Source: Enterovibrio calviensis DSM 14347 | Lineage (GTDB): Bacteria > Pseudomonadota > Gammaproteobacteria > Enterobacterales > Vibrionaceae | Direction: 5' to 3' | NCBI RefSeq assembly: GCF_000621165.1 | Contig: NZ_KK211217.1 | Span: forward strand, 372,001 to 436,000 | DNA: 64,000 nt | In this document: piece by piece, positions 36,029 to 43,875 of the stretch | Position numbering within the stretch: the first letter of the stretch is position 1 | Layout: each line of letters begins with the position of its first letter | Made by a program: the position numbers and the translations under genes | The notes under the pieces: generated by a model | The model's database searches: none | Told to the model about the DNA's origin: nothing | Seen by the model: the letters and a program-made list of their open reading frames with translations, nothing else

Positions 36029-36842
36029 CTTTCACATCAAACTCTATATTGTCGGCGCCATTGAACACTTGGAAGCGATGCCCTTTGGCGCGCGCGATCA
36101 TGGTAATACCCAGCTGTTTGGCAAGGTCGAGACCCATCTGTGTCACACCAGAACGTGACAGCAACACGGGAATACCCATTTGCGCCACTTTGATGACCAT
36201 CTCCGAGGTGAGTCTCCCCGTCGTATAAAAGACTTTGTCGTCCCCCGTTTCTCCTTCAAGCCACATTTCCCCCGTTAAGGTATCAACGGCGTTGTGTCGG
36301 CCTATGTCTTCGACAAATGAGAGGATCTCTGTGTTTCTGCACACGGCACAGCCATGCACGGCGCCCGCGGCTTTGTAGGTGTCATTGTGGTGAGTGAGGG
36401 CTTCGAGTAAGCCATACAACATAGATTGCTTGATGTGGGGGCGAGGAAGCTGGAGGTTTTCCAATTTCTTCATCACGTTACCAAACATGGTGCCTTGGCC
36501 ACATCCTGAGGTAACTGTTTTCTTCGATAACGTTTCTCCTAAGTCTTCTTTCTGTTCTCTCGTGACCACAGCGGCAGATTGGGTTTGCCAATCGATAATG
36601 ACGGAATCAAGCGCGCTGGCATCTTCAATCAACCCCTGATTTTTCAAATAGCCGAGCACCAACATGTCGGGGCGAGCGCCGAGCGTCATCAACGTCACTA
36701 TCTCTCTCCAATTGAGATAAACCGTTAACGCCCGCTCGCATGCGATTTGCTTGGTCATGGTTTCCCCATACTCATCATGAACGGTGACATCGATGGTCTG
36801 GGGGATTTCAGATTGCGTGGTAATGATTTTTGGATGAGGCAT
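36012..36842 (-). CDS. fdhD: Formate dehydrogenase accessory sulfurtransferase FdhD
   Basis: A 276-residue FdhD, which transfers sulfur from IscS to the guanine dinucleotide cofactor and is needed for formate dehydrogenase activity. ACERALTVYLNWREIVTLMTLG, GAVHGCAVCRN, EDIGRHNAVDTLTG and TTGRLTSEMVIKVAQMGIP are typical. The loop that is CxxC in E. coli reads SGCGQGTMFG, so only the first Cys is present. ATG 36842 has AAGGA at ten bases; ATG 36887 is an alternative. An ORF start at 36938 is excluded because it lies upstream of the inferred transcription start. Confidence 0.92.
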   Translation of the reverse strand: MPHPKIITTQSEIPQTIDVTVHDEYGETMTKQIACERALTVYLNWREIVTLMTLGARPDMLVLGYLKNQGLIEDASALDSVIIDWQTQSAAVVTREQKEDLGETLSKKTVTSGCGQGTMFGNVMKKLENLQLPRPHIKQSMLYGLLEALTHHNDTYKAAGAVHGCAVCRNTEILSFVEDIGRHNAVDTLTGEMWLEGETGDDKVFYTTGRLTSEMVIKVAQMGIPVLLSRSGVTQMGLDLAKQLGITMIARAKGHRFQVFNGADNIEFDVKGERNG

Positions 36843-36921
36843 CGAGCCGTGTTCCTTTTGCTGGATGGAGATAATGCTCGGCTTCATGCACCTAGTGCAA
36901 ATGCCAGTGATAACTACGATT

Positions 36922-36938
36922 AGCAAAACCTGTTCCAA
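36922..36938 (-). promoter_or_regulatory. Sigma-54 promoter for fdhD and the HTH-binding-protein regulator
   Basis: On the minus strand TTGGAACAGGTTTTGCT fits YTGGCACR-N4-TTGCW with one mismatch in the -24 block, and GG and GC ten bases apart. The start point would be near 36911. Confidence 0.72.
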
Positions 36939-36947
36939 TCCTTCTGA

Positions 36948-36964
36948 CTGGTATGTGTTTTGCT
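36948..36964 (+). promoter_or_regulatory. Sigma-54 promoter for the DUF3305/DUF3306 genes
   Basis: CTGGTATGTGTTTTGCT fits the -24/-12 consensus with correct ten-base spacing between GG and GC. It is back-to-back with the fdhD promoter, ten bases away. The start point would be near 36975, about 67 nt before the DUF3305 gene. Confidence 0.7.
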
Positions 36965-37041
36965 TTATTGGGGGTAATCAAAATCGCAGCGTTGATAGAA
37001 ATTCAATGGGAATGTGCTGCGTCGATGACAAGGAGTGATGT

Positions 37042-37494
37042 GTGCCTGCAACAATAAAAGACCCTCAATACTGGCTCATGCAATTTGATCTGGCATCGCA
37101 AGACGTTGATGTCGGCCGCTGGAAAACCAAGCGTTGGTCAGTCATCAATTTGCATCTTCCCCGTGAAGAAGCAGAACGAAAAGACGGTCAGATTTCTATG
37201 CCCTTAGAGCTTTTTAAGGACGAACGAACCGATTACCGATTCAACCTCAGTTCTCGTGATCCCCAGCTGTTTTTTATTTTTGAAGTTCAAGATGATGAAT
37301 CCATTAAACCGCTAAAAGTGACGGCGGCGCAATCCAGTGCAGCCAGCTTTATGGACGGTGACTACTTGGTGTTATCTGAGCCTATGCCGTTACCCATTCA
37401 AGCTTGGATGGAAGCGTTTATTGGCCGTCACGGAGAGTTACTGGAAGTGCGGAAGAAGAAGCGTCGTGGCGCGGGGAGGGCGAGTGGCAACTGA
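37042..37494 (+). CDS. DUF3305 family protein
   Basis: A 150-residue cytosolic protein of the DUF3305 family. The core is WLMQFDLASQDVDVGRWKTKRWSV, and LELFKDERTDYRFNLSSRDPQLFFIFE. Family members occur beside formate dehydrogenase genes but have no defined function. The C-terminus is very basic (VRKKKRRGAGRASGN). The GTG start is supported by AGGAGT ten bases upstream. It overlaps the next gene by 11 bp. Confidence 0.85.
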   Translation: MPATIKDPQYWLMQFDLASQDVDVGRWKTKRWSVINLHLPREEAERKDGQISMPLELFKDERTDYRFNLSSRDPQLFFIFEVQDDESIKPLKVTAAQSSAASFMDGDYLVLSEPMPLPIQAWMEAFIGRHGELLEVRKKKRRGAGRASGN

Positions 37495-38170
37495 TTCCTT
37501 TTTGCACCGATGGAATAAGCGTAAGCAAGCCATTGCGGAGGACGAATCTCGTGAGCTCAATACCGACACAGCACTGAGTGACCATGCCTCCGTGAGTGGC
37601 GCTAACACTGACAATCTGCCAGCCAGTATTTCCGCTGAAGCCCTTGACGTTGATACGCATCATCATCCAATTGAAGAGCTTGGTGAAGGCCAAGAGGAAG
37701 CACAAGACGAAACGGTCATCATCCCTGATATGGAAGACGTTGCGCGTTTGAAGCAAGGGGATTCTGCTGCGTCTTTTCTGGTGAAAGGCGTGTCTGCCGA
37801 AATCAAGAAAGCCGCGCTGAGGAAGCTGTTTCACAGCGACGCCTACAACGTGCTTGATGGCATGAATGATTACGATCTTGATTACTCAAACAAAGCGTCG
37901 TTGAGCGCTGAAGTGGCGGCAAGCTTGCGTAAGTGGACGAAAGAGCAAGTCGACGATTTACCTGACGAAGCGCCAGAACAGCTCGATGCTGAACGTCATC
38001 CTCATCAAACAGTGATGGAGGAAGAGCAACAGCCTCAAGAAGACGCTGAGAAAACTTCCGCTGACGGTGAGACAAATAGTACCCATGGTGAAAATGGGGA
38101 CAAATTGTCCAATGGCACGGGACAAAATGTCCCATTAAATAATGTGGATAATAATTCAGACGGATCCTGA
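37484..38170 (+). CDS. DUF3306 family protein
   Basis: A 228-residue acidic protein of the DUF3306 family. The N-terminal FLHRWNKRKQAI and the central LRKLFHSDAYNVLDGMNDYDLDYS segment are the family markers. The flanking regions are Glu/Asp/Gln-rich and probably disordered. GTG 37484 has GGGAGGG immediately upstream; the frame is open further but out of family register. It is translationally coupled to DUF3305. The last ~75 bp also carry two palindromes that look like enhancer sites, so this coding end has a second function. Confidence 0.82.
   Translation: MATDSFLHRWNKRKQAIAEDESRELNTDTALSDHASVSGANTDNLPASISAEALDVDTHHHPIEELGEGQEEAQDETVIIPDMEDVARLKQGDSAASFLVKGVSAEIKKAALRKLFHSDAYNVLDGMNDYDLDYSNKASLSAEVAASLRKWTKEQVDDLPDEAPEQLDAERHPHQTVMEEEQQPQEDAEKTSADGETNSTHGENGDKLSNGTGQNVPLNNVDNNSDGS
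38097..38133. promoter_or_regulatory. Two tandem palindromes, candidate upstream activating sites
   Basis: GGGACAAATTGTCCA (38097-38111) and GGGACAAAATGTCCC (38119-38133) share GGGACA-N3-TGTCCC. Their centres are 22 bp apart, two helical turns, and about 80-100 bp upstream of the sigma-54 promoter at 38202. This is the standard placement for NtrC-family dimers. They lie inside the end of the DUF3306 gene. Confidence 0.65.
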
Positions 38171-38201
38171 CTCCTTATTCGTCATTTTATTTCCTTCAAA
38201 A

Positions 38202-38218
38202 CTGGTTCACTACTTGCT
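38202..38218 (+). promoter_or_regulatory. Sigma-54 promoter for the ferredoxin-fdh operon
   Basis: CTGGTTCACTACTTGCT fits YTGGCACR-N4-TTGCW with GG and GC ten bases apart, in the 196-bp gap before the ferredoxin gene. The start point would be near 38229. Confidence 0.72.
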
Positions 38219-38366
38219 CTATCAATCAGGTCACAGGCAATGGATGTGCTAACCCCTTGTCTGACAACGCCTTACCACATTGGCAACGGCCTTAAGTTCG
38301 AAACGCATTGATACCGCCGATGTAGGAAATCAGTCCACGAGGTACTAACCAGGATGGTTAGTCACC

Positions 38367-40100
38367 ATGGCATTCGAGACGATGGCTAAGAAGACAATGT
38401 CGACAGAAAATACTATAACAACATTGAATCAACTCGTTGAAATGACCGCGGATGCGAACGGACGTGCAAGGCAACGCGCACTGACGGCAACCGTGACCTT
38501 GGGTAACTTAATCCCTCCAACGGTTACATTTGTAAGCCAAGGCTTGGCCTTGGTTATTGGTGATGGTGCCGCAGTGGCAGCGTTCGCCAAGCAATTGTCC
38601 GCAAACTCTGCTGCTTTGGCGCTTACCGACCAAGTTGCAGACAAGGTGGTACTGGTTTGTACCGACGACACCTCTCCTGAACTTCCTGATGGGATGGCAT
38701 TTTTCTATGCGCGAGAAGCCGAGATAAACGGCTTCTTGGGTGAGTTTGATGTGTCCATCACTCACACCATGACAAAGCAAAATCTCGCCAAAATCACAAG
38801 AGGTCGAGAGCATTTCGACTTGGTGATCGACGTGTCGCAGAGCGGATTCCATTTCGCAGAATTACCACCGTTGGGTTACTACGCAGTGGGGCGCGGTTTG
38901 TCGACGGCAGCGGAGGCCTGTGATGCGTTATCAGACATGGTGGGCACGTTTGATAAGCCTAAATTCTTTCGTTTAGACACAGACAAATGTGCACATTCCG
39001 CTCGTGGCCTAGAAGGATGCACGCGCTGTATCGAGGCATGTCCTGCCGATGCATTGAGTTCGGTGGAGCAAGCCATTGCCATCAATCCTTACCTTTGTCA
39101 GGGAATGGGTTCATGCGCGACGGCGTGTCCAACAGAAGCGATAAGCTATGCGTTACCCGACCCAGATAATACGCAACATTTTGTGTTCCAGCTCATCACT
39201 CAATATCGCGAGCAAGGCGGAAAGTCTCCCATCATTCTGTTTTATGCAGAAGCCACTGAAGCGGAACTTGCTCAGCAAATGGCAGTGCTTCCAAGCCGTG
39301 TGATCCCGGTTCGCTTGGAAGAATTAGCGTCTGTCGGGCTTGATACGTGGTTCAGCGCCTTGGCTTACGGTGCCTCTCAAGTGCTGCTTGTTTCTTCTCC
39401 GTCACTGCCCCCTAAAACTCAGGCTGTGCTAACGCAAGAAGTGGCAGTGGCATCTGCGTTTCTAAAAGCATTGAACCAAGGCGAAGAACGTATCGCGTTA
39501 ACGCCGCTTGCATCCCTTACCCAACAACCTCTCCTTGATGATGCGCTGCTCGAACACAGCGAAAAGCTGTTAGGTACTAAGCGAGAGAAATTGGCGAAGG
39601 CTCTCGATCTGCTGGCAGCCAACGTCGTGACGGATTCAACCATGAGCGCGGTTCCCGATGGCGCACCGTATGGACGTATTGATGTGGCGACCTCTGATTG
39701 CACCTTGTGTATGGGCTGTGTCGCGGTGTGCCCAACCGACGCGTTGAAATCAATGGGAGATCGCCCTGGTATCACGTTTAGAGAACAAGATTGTGTGCAA
39801 TGCGGTCTTTGTGAAAAAGCCTGTCCGGAATCGGTGATTTCGCTAAGCCCTGGCTACAACTGGGATACCGAAGCTCGCCAGCAACGCCAAGTTGTTCATG
39901 AAGAACCCGCGGCTGAGTGCATCAGCTGTGGTAAGGCTTATGCGCCTGTTTCCATGATCAATATGTTGATTGAGAAGCTACAAAATCATAGCCATTTTCA
40001 AGATGACGCCATCAAACGTTTGTCGATGTGCGAAGACTGCCGTGTTCGCGACATTGTCTCCGACATGATTGATAACCCAGACAAACAGATGAAGGTGTAG
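38367..40100 (+). CDS. Multi-cluster 4Fe-4S ferredoxin-type protein
   Basis: A 577-residue protein with two pairs of 4Fe-4S motifs: CTRCIEACPADAL and CQGMGSCATACPTEAI near residues 215-255, then CTLCMGCVAVCPTDAL and CVQCGLCEKACPESV near 450-490. Extra cysteine pairs occur at the C-terminus (CISCGKAY, MCEDCRVRD). Between them is an alpha/beta region resembling electron-bifurcating or hydrogenase-associated domains. It likely carries electrons to or from formate dehydrogenase, or helps assembly. The start is uncertain: ATG 38367 has AGGA ahead, ATG 38397 is possible. Confidence 0.85.
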   Translation: MAFETMAKKTMSTENTITTLNQLVEMTADANGRARQRALTATVTLGNLIPPTVTFVSQGLALVIGDGAAVAAFAKQLSANSAALALTDQVADKVVLVCTDDTSPELPDGMAFFYAREAEINGFLGEFDVSITHTMTKQNLAKITRGREHFDLVIDVSQSGFHFAELPPLGYYAVGRGLSTAAEACDALSDMVGTFDKPKFFRLDTDKCAHSARGLEGCTRCIEACPADALSSVEQAIAINPYLCQGMGSCATACPTEAISYALPDPDNTQHFVFQLITQYREQGGKSPIILFYAEATEAELAQQMAVLPSRVIPVRLEELASVGLDTWFSALAYGASQVLLVSSPSLPPKTQAVLTQEVAVASAFLKALNQGEERIALTPLASLTQQPLLDDALLEHSEKLLGTKREKLAKALDLLAANVVTDSTMSAVPDGAPYGRIDVATSDCTLCMGCVAVCPTDALKSMGDRPGITFREQDCVQCGLCEKACPESVISLSPGYNWDTEARQQRQVVHEEPAAECISCGKAYAPVSMINMLIEKLQNHSHFQDDAIKRLSMCEDCRVRDIVSDMIDNPDKQMKV

Positions 40101-40109
40101 GAGGCAGAT

Positions 40110-40721
40110 ATGGCTATGCAAGATATCGCATTTGAAGACGTCACTAACGAAGAAAACCAAATCCGCCAAAGCATCTACAGCCTGTTGGCGCATCTATTTC
40201 GACAAGCACCGGATGAAGAATCGCTGCATTGGTTGTCCACGCTGGAAACCGAGGGGGATGAGCAATCAGCCGGCATGGCAGCGGCTTGGTCGGTGTTGAA
40301 GCTCACTGCTAGCAACACCACGCCCGTGCAAGCCGCTGATGAATATCAGCTGATGTTTATTGGTGTCGGCCGAGGTGAAGTGGTGCCGTTTGGTTCGTGG
40401 TACTTAACGGGCTCACTGATGGAATTGCCATTGGCGCTACTTCGTGAAGATCTGCGCCGACTCGGTTACGAGCGCCAAGAAGACATCAAGGAGCCGGAAG
40501 ATCATTTTGCGGCTTTGCTTGAAGTGATGGCCATGTTGGTGGAAGAAGCCGACGAAGAACAGCAAGCCTATTTCTTTAATCGACACATCGCCGCCTGGTT
40601 TGAACGGCTGTGTGATGACACAAAACGCGCAGGTGCATCGGTATTTTATGCTGCTGTGGCTGAGCTCGCACAACGATTTCTCGTGATTGAAAAAACTCGT
40701 TTTACCCAACGTCCATGGTGA
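40110..40721 (+). CDS. TorD/DmsD-family molecular chaperone
   Basis: A 203-residue all-helical chaperone of the TorD/NarJ group, which binds Tat signal peptides and guides cofactor insertion. Markers are the RQSIYSLLAHLFRQAPDEESL helix and EYQLMFIGVGRGEVVPFGSWYLTG, with the EPEDHFAALLEVMAMLV helix. The gene lies between the ferredoxin and the Tat-signal genes, so its client is almost certainly the formate dehydrogenase alpha subunit. GGAGGC precedes the ATG. Confidence 0.9.
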   Translation: MAMQDIAFEDVTNEENQIRQSIYSLLAHLFRQAPDEESLHWLSTLETEGDEQSAGMAAAWSVLKLTASNTTPVQAADEYQLMFIGVGRGEVVPFGSWYLTGSLMELPLALLREDLRRLGYERQEDIKEPEDHFAALLEVMAMLVEEADEEQQAYFFNRHIAAWFERLCDDTKRAGASVFYAAVAELAQRFLVIEKTRFTQRPW

Positions 40722-40769
40722 TAGCCCTACATCAACCTGACGTGGCATAAAAAGAATAAGGAGCTAGCA

Positions 40770-40979
40770 ATGTCTGAAAAGCAAAAAGATCCAGAACTGC
40801 AGATCACCAATCGGCGTCAGTTTCTCACTGGCTTAGGTGTGGCTGCCGCTGCGGGGGCTGTGGCAACCGTAGCCACGGGCGCAGCGCAAGCTGAGACGGT
40901 AGTAAAAACACCGGAGCAAGAAAAAGCATCAGGTTATCGCGAAACTCAACATATTCGTGATTACTACGATTCCCTATAA
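40770..40979 (+). CDS. Formate dehydrogenase-associated small Tat-signal protein
   Basis: A 69-residue protein with a twin-arginine signal (TNRRQFLTGLGVAAAAGAVATVA) followed by a short soluble tail (KASGYRETQHIRDYYDSL). It matches the family described as the formate dehydrogenase region Tat target. After cleavage only about 28-30 residues would remain, so it may act as a small subunit or assembly factor. AAGGAG precedes the ATG. Function is not established. Confidence 0.85.
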   Translation: MSEKQKDPELQITNRRQFLTGLGVAAAAGAVATVATGAAQAETVVKTPEQEKASGYRETQHIRDYYDSL

Positions 40980-41004
40980 CCCAGCGTGAAGATGGAGTTT
41001 GACA

Positions 41005-43860
41005 ATGAAACTAACCAAACGCTCTGATTCGGTCATCAAGGATGAAAAGCAGCTGGGTGTGTCGCGCCGTACGTTTATGCGTAACACGTCTTTGGCTACT
41101 GCCGGTGGTATTGCCGCGGCGGGTATGTTTGCGCCGGGCATGATGAAAAAAGCGTCCGCAAAGGATGCGGACCCGAGTAAACCGGTTGAACAAAAACGTA
41201 CCATTTGTTCACACTGTTCGGTCGGCTGTGGTGTCTATGCCGAAGTGCAAGATGGCGTATGGACAGGGCAAGAGCCTGCGTTCGATCACCCTTTCAACCT
41301 TGGCGGCCACTGCGCCAAAGGGGCCGCACTGCGCGAACATGGTCATGGCGAACGCCGTTTGAAATACCCGATGAAACTGGTCGATGGCAAATGGCAAAAA
41401 ATAAGCTGGGATACCGCACTGAATGAAATCGGTGATCAGGTGCTTGATATCCGTGAGCAGTCTGGCCCTGATGCGGTGTACTTCTTAGGTTCAGCCAAGC
41501 ACAGCAATGAACAAGCCTACATGTTCCGCAAGATGGCCTCGCTTTGGGGAACCAATAACGTTGACCACCAGGCGCGAATTTGTCACTCCACCACGGTAGC
41601 GGGGGTAGCCAATACATGGGGCTACGGGGCAATGACCAACTCCTTCAACGACATGCACAATTGTAGGTCGATCCTTTTTGTTGGCTCCAACCCTGCCGAA
41701 GCTCACCCTGTTGCGATGCAGCATATTCTCATCGCTAAAGAGAAAAACGGTTGTAAGATCGTGGTTGCAGACCCTCGCCGCACTCGTACCGCGGCAAAAG
41801 GAGACCACTATGTGTCGCTGCGTCCGGGGACTGACATAGCCTTTATCTGGGGGCTGTTGTGGCATATCTTCGACAACAAATGGGAAGACCAAGAATACAT
41901 TAACCAGCGTGTGTTCGGTCTCGACGAAATTCGCGCAGAAGTGGCGAATTGGACACCAGAAGAAGTGGAGCGTGTCTCCGGTGTAGGTCGAGACGACATG
42001 TACCAAGCGGCGAAAATTCTCTCGGAAAACCGACCGGGCAGTGTGGTTTGGTGTATGGGCGGAACGCAGCACACCACAGGTAACAACAATACTCGTGCTT
42101 ACTGTGTACTTGAGTTAGCGCTGGGTAATATTGGTAAATCTGGCGGTGGTGCGAATATCTTCCGTGGTCACGATAACGTGCAAGGCGCGACAGATTTAGG
42201 CGTGCTTTCCCACACTCTCCCTGGTTACTACGGTCTTTCTGACGGGGCATGGAAGCACTGGTCGAAAGTGTGGGATGTTGATCATCAGTGGATACAGAAT
42301 CGCTTCGATCCGGCGGAATACAATGGTTCAAAACCGATCAATAGCAACGGTATTCCCGTGTCTCGTTGGATAGATGGCGTACTGGAAGACAAAGACAAGA
42401 TTGCTCAGAAATCGAATATCCGTGCCATGTTCTACTGGGGACATGCGGTTAACTCGCAAACCCGCGGTCCAGAAATGCGCAAAGCGATGGAAAAATTGGA
42501 TTTGATGGTCATCGTCGACCCATATCCAACCGTGGCTGCGGTCATGAACAATCGTCAAAATGGCGTTTACTTGCTTCCGGCGACGACCCAGTTTGAAACC
42601 ACTGGGTCGGTGACGGCTTCAAACCGCTCTTTGCAGTGGCGTGACAAGGTGATTGAGCCGCTCTTTGACTCTAAACCTGATCACACCATCATGTACTTGT
42701 TGTCGAAAAAACTCGGATTTTCAGATCAATTGTTCAAACACATTGAAGTGAAAAACGATGAGCCAGTGGTCGAGGATATCACTCGCGAGTTCAACAAAGG
42801 CATGTGGACCATTGGTTACACAGGGCAAAGTCCAGAACGTATTAAAGAACACCAGAAGAACTGGCACACCTTTAACACCACCACACTCGAAGCACAGGGC
42901 GGTCCTGTTAATGGCGAGACCTACGGCCTGCCATGGCCGTGCTGGGGAACGCCAGAAATGAAGCACCCTGGTACGCATATCCTTTACGATACATCGAAAG
43001 AAGTGGCGCGTGGCGGGGGTAACTTCCGTGCTCGCTTTGGTGTGGAGTTTGAAGGTAAGAGCCTGTTGGCTGTTGATAGCTACTCGAAAGGGTGTGAGCT
43101 TGAAGATGGCTACCCTGAATTTACCGACAAGATGCTTAAGCAGCTTGGCTGGTGGGACGATCTGACAGCCGAAGAGAAAGCCGCTGCCGAAGGCAAAAAC
43201 TGGAAAACCGACCTGTCTGGTGGTATTCAGCGCGTTGCCATCGATCATGGCTGTATGCCGTTCGGTAACGCGAAAGCCCGTGCGATCGTATGGACCTTCC
43301 CTGACCGTGTGCCCCTTCACCGCGAACCGCTTTATACACCACGCCGAGACCTGCTCCCTGAGTATGCAACGTGGGACGATAAAGAGGACATCTATCGTCT
43401 TCCTACGTTGTATAAATCCATTCAAGACGTTGATACCGCCAAAGACTACCCGATTGTTCTTACCTCAGGTCGTTTGGTCGAATATGAAGGGGGCGGTGAA
43501 GAGACGCGCTCAAATCCTTGGCTTGCCGTGCTTCAGCAAGAGATGTTTGTCGAAATCAACATTGTTGATGCCAACAACCTCGGCATTGTTGATGGGCAAG
43601 ATGTGTGGGTAGAAGGCGCAGACAAGGGACGCGTGAAGGTCAAAGCCATGATCACGCCACGGGTTTACGCAGGGTTGGCGTTTATGCCATTCCACTTTGG
43701 TGGCGTGTACCAAGGGGAAAGCTTACTTGATAAGTACCCTGAAGGTGCAGACCCGTATGTGATCGGTGAGTCGGCCAACACGGCAACCACCTATGGTTAT
43801 GACCCGGTAACTGTCATGCAGGAAACCAAAGTCACCCTTTGTAAGATCATTCCAGCGTAA
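41005..43860 (+). CDS. fdhA: Formate dehydrogenase alpha subunit (Cys type)
   Basis: A 951-residue catalytic subunit of the molybdopterin oxidoreductase family, exported by Tat (SRRTFM at 20-25). A 4Fe-4S motif CSHCSVGCGVY follows the signal. The metal ligand is Cys193 in ARICHSTTVAG; there is no in-frame TGA, so this is not a selenoenzyme. The guanine-dinucleotide-binding regions (VGSNPAEAHPV, DPRRTRTA, GGTQHTTGNNNTRA) are intact. It oxidises formate to CO2 in the periplasm. ATG 41005 has GGAG at 40992-40995. Neighbouring tup genes suggest that the metal may be tungsten. Confidence 0.96.
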   Translation: MKLTKRSDSVIKDEKQLGVSRRTFMRNTSLATAGGIAAAGMFAPGMMKKASAKDADPSKPVEQKRTICSHCSVGCGVYAEVQDGVWTGQEPAFDHPFNLGGHCAKGAALREHGHGERRLKYPMKLVDGKWQKISWDTALNEIGDQVLDIREQSGPDAVYFLGSAKHSNEQAYMFRKMASLWGTNNVDHQARICHSTTVAGVANTWGYGAMTNSFNDMHNCRSILFVGSNPAEAHPVAMQHILIAKEKNGCKIVVADPRRTRTAAKGDHYVSLRPGTDIAFIWGLLWHIFDNKWEDQEYINQRVFGLDEIRAEVANWTPEEVERVSGVGRDDMYQAAKILSENRPGSVVWCMGGTQHTTGNNNTRAYCVLELALGNIGKSGGGANIFRGHDNVQGATDLGVLSHTLPGYYGLSDGAWKHWSKVWDVDHQWIQNRFDPAEYNGSKPINSNGIPVSRWIDGVLEDKDKIAQKSNIRAMFYWGHAVNSQTRGPEMRKAMEKLDLMVIVDPYPTVAAVMNNRQNGVYLLPATTQFETTGSVTASNRSLQWRDKVIEPLFDSKPDHTIMYLLSKKLGFSDQLFKHIEVKNDEPVVEDITREFNKGMWTIGYTGQSPERIKEHQKNWHTFNTTTLEAQGGPVNGETYGLPWPCWGTPEMKHPGTHILYDTSKEVARGGGNFRARFGVEFEGKSLLAVDSYSKGCELEDGYPEFTDKMLKQLGWWDDLTAEEKAAAEGKNWKTDLSGGIQRVAIDHGCMPFGNAKARAIVWTFPDRVPLHREPLYTPRRDLLPEYATWDDKEDIYRLPTLYKSIQDVDTAKDYPIVLTSGRLVEYEGGGEETRSNPWLAVLQQEMFVEINIVDANNLGIVDGQDVWVEGADKGRVKVKAMITPRVYAGLAFMPFHFGGVYQGESLLDKYPEGADPYVIGESANTATTYGYDPVTVMQETKVTLCKIIPA

Positions 43861-43875
43861 TAGGGAGCATACACG

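Noticed and set aside
37337-37483. N-terminal extension of the DUF3306 protein
   Set aside because: The extended frame overlaps the DUF3305 coding region out of frame; the GTG at 37484 has an excellent ribosome binding site and fits the family start.
41581-41583. Selenocysteine formate dehydrogenase
   Set aside because: The metal-ligand codon is TGT (Cys); no in-frame TGA or SECIS-like element is present.
42721-43425. Long antisense open frame (234 codons) inside fdhA
   Set aside because: It is the mirror of a strongly conserved catalytic subunit gene; no family features or ribosome binding site. Long opposite-strand frames are expected within such coding sequence.
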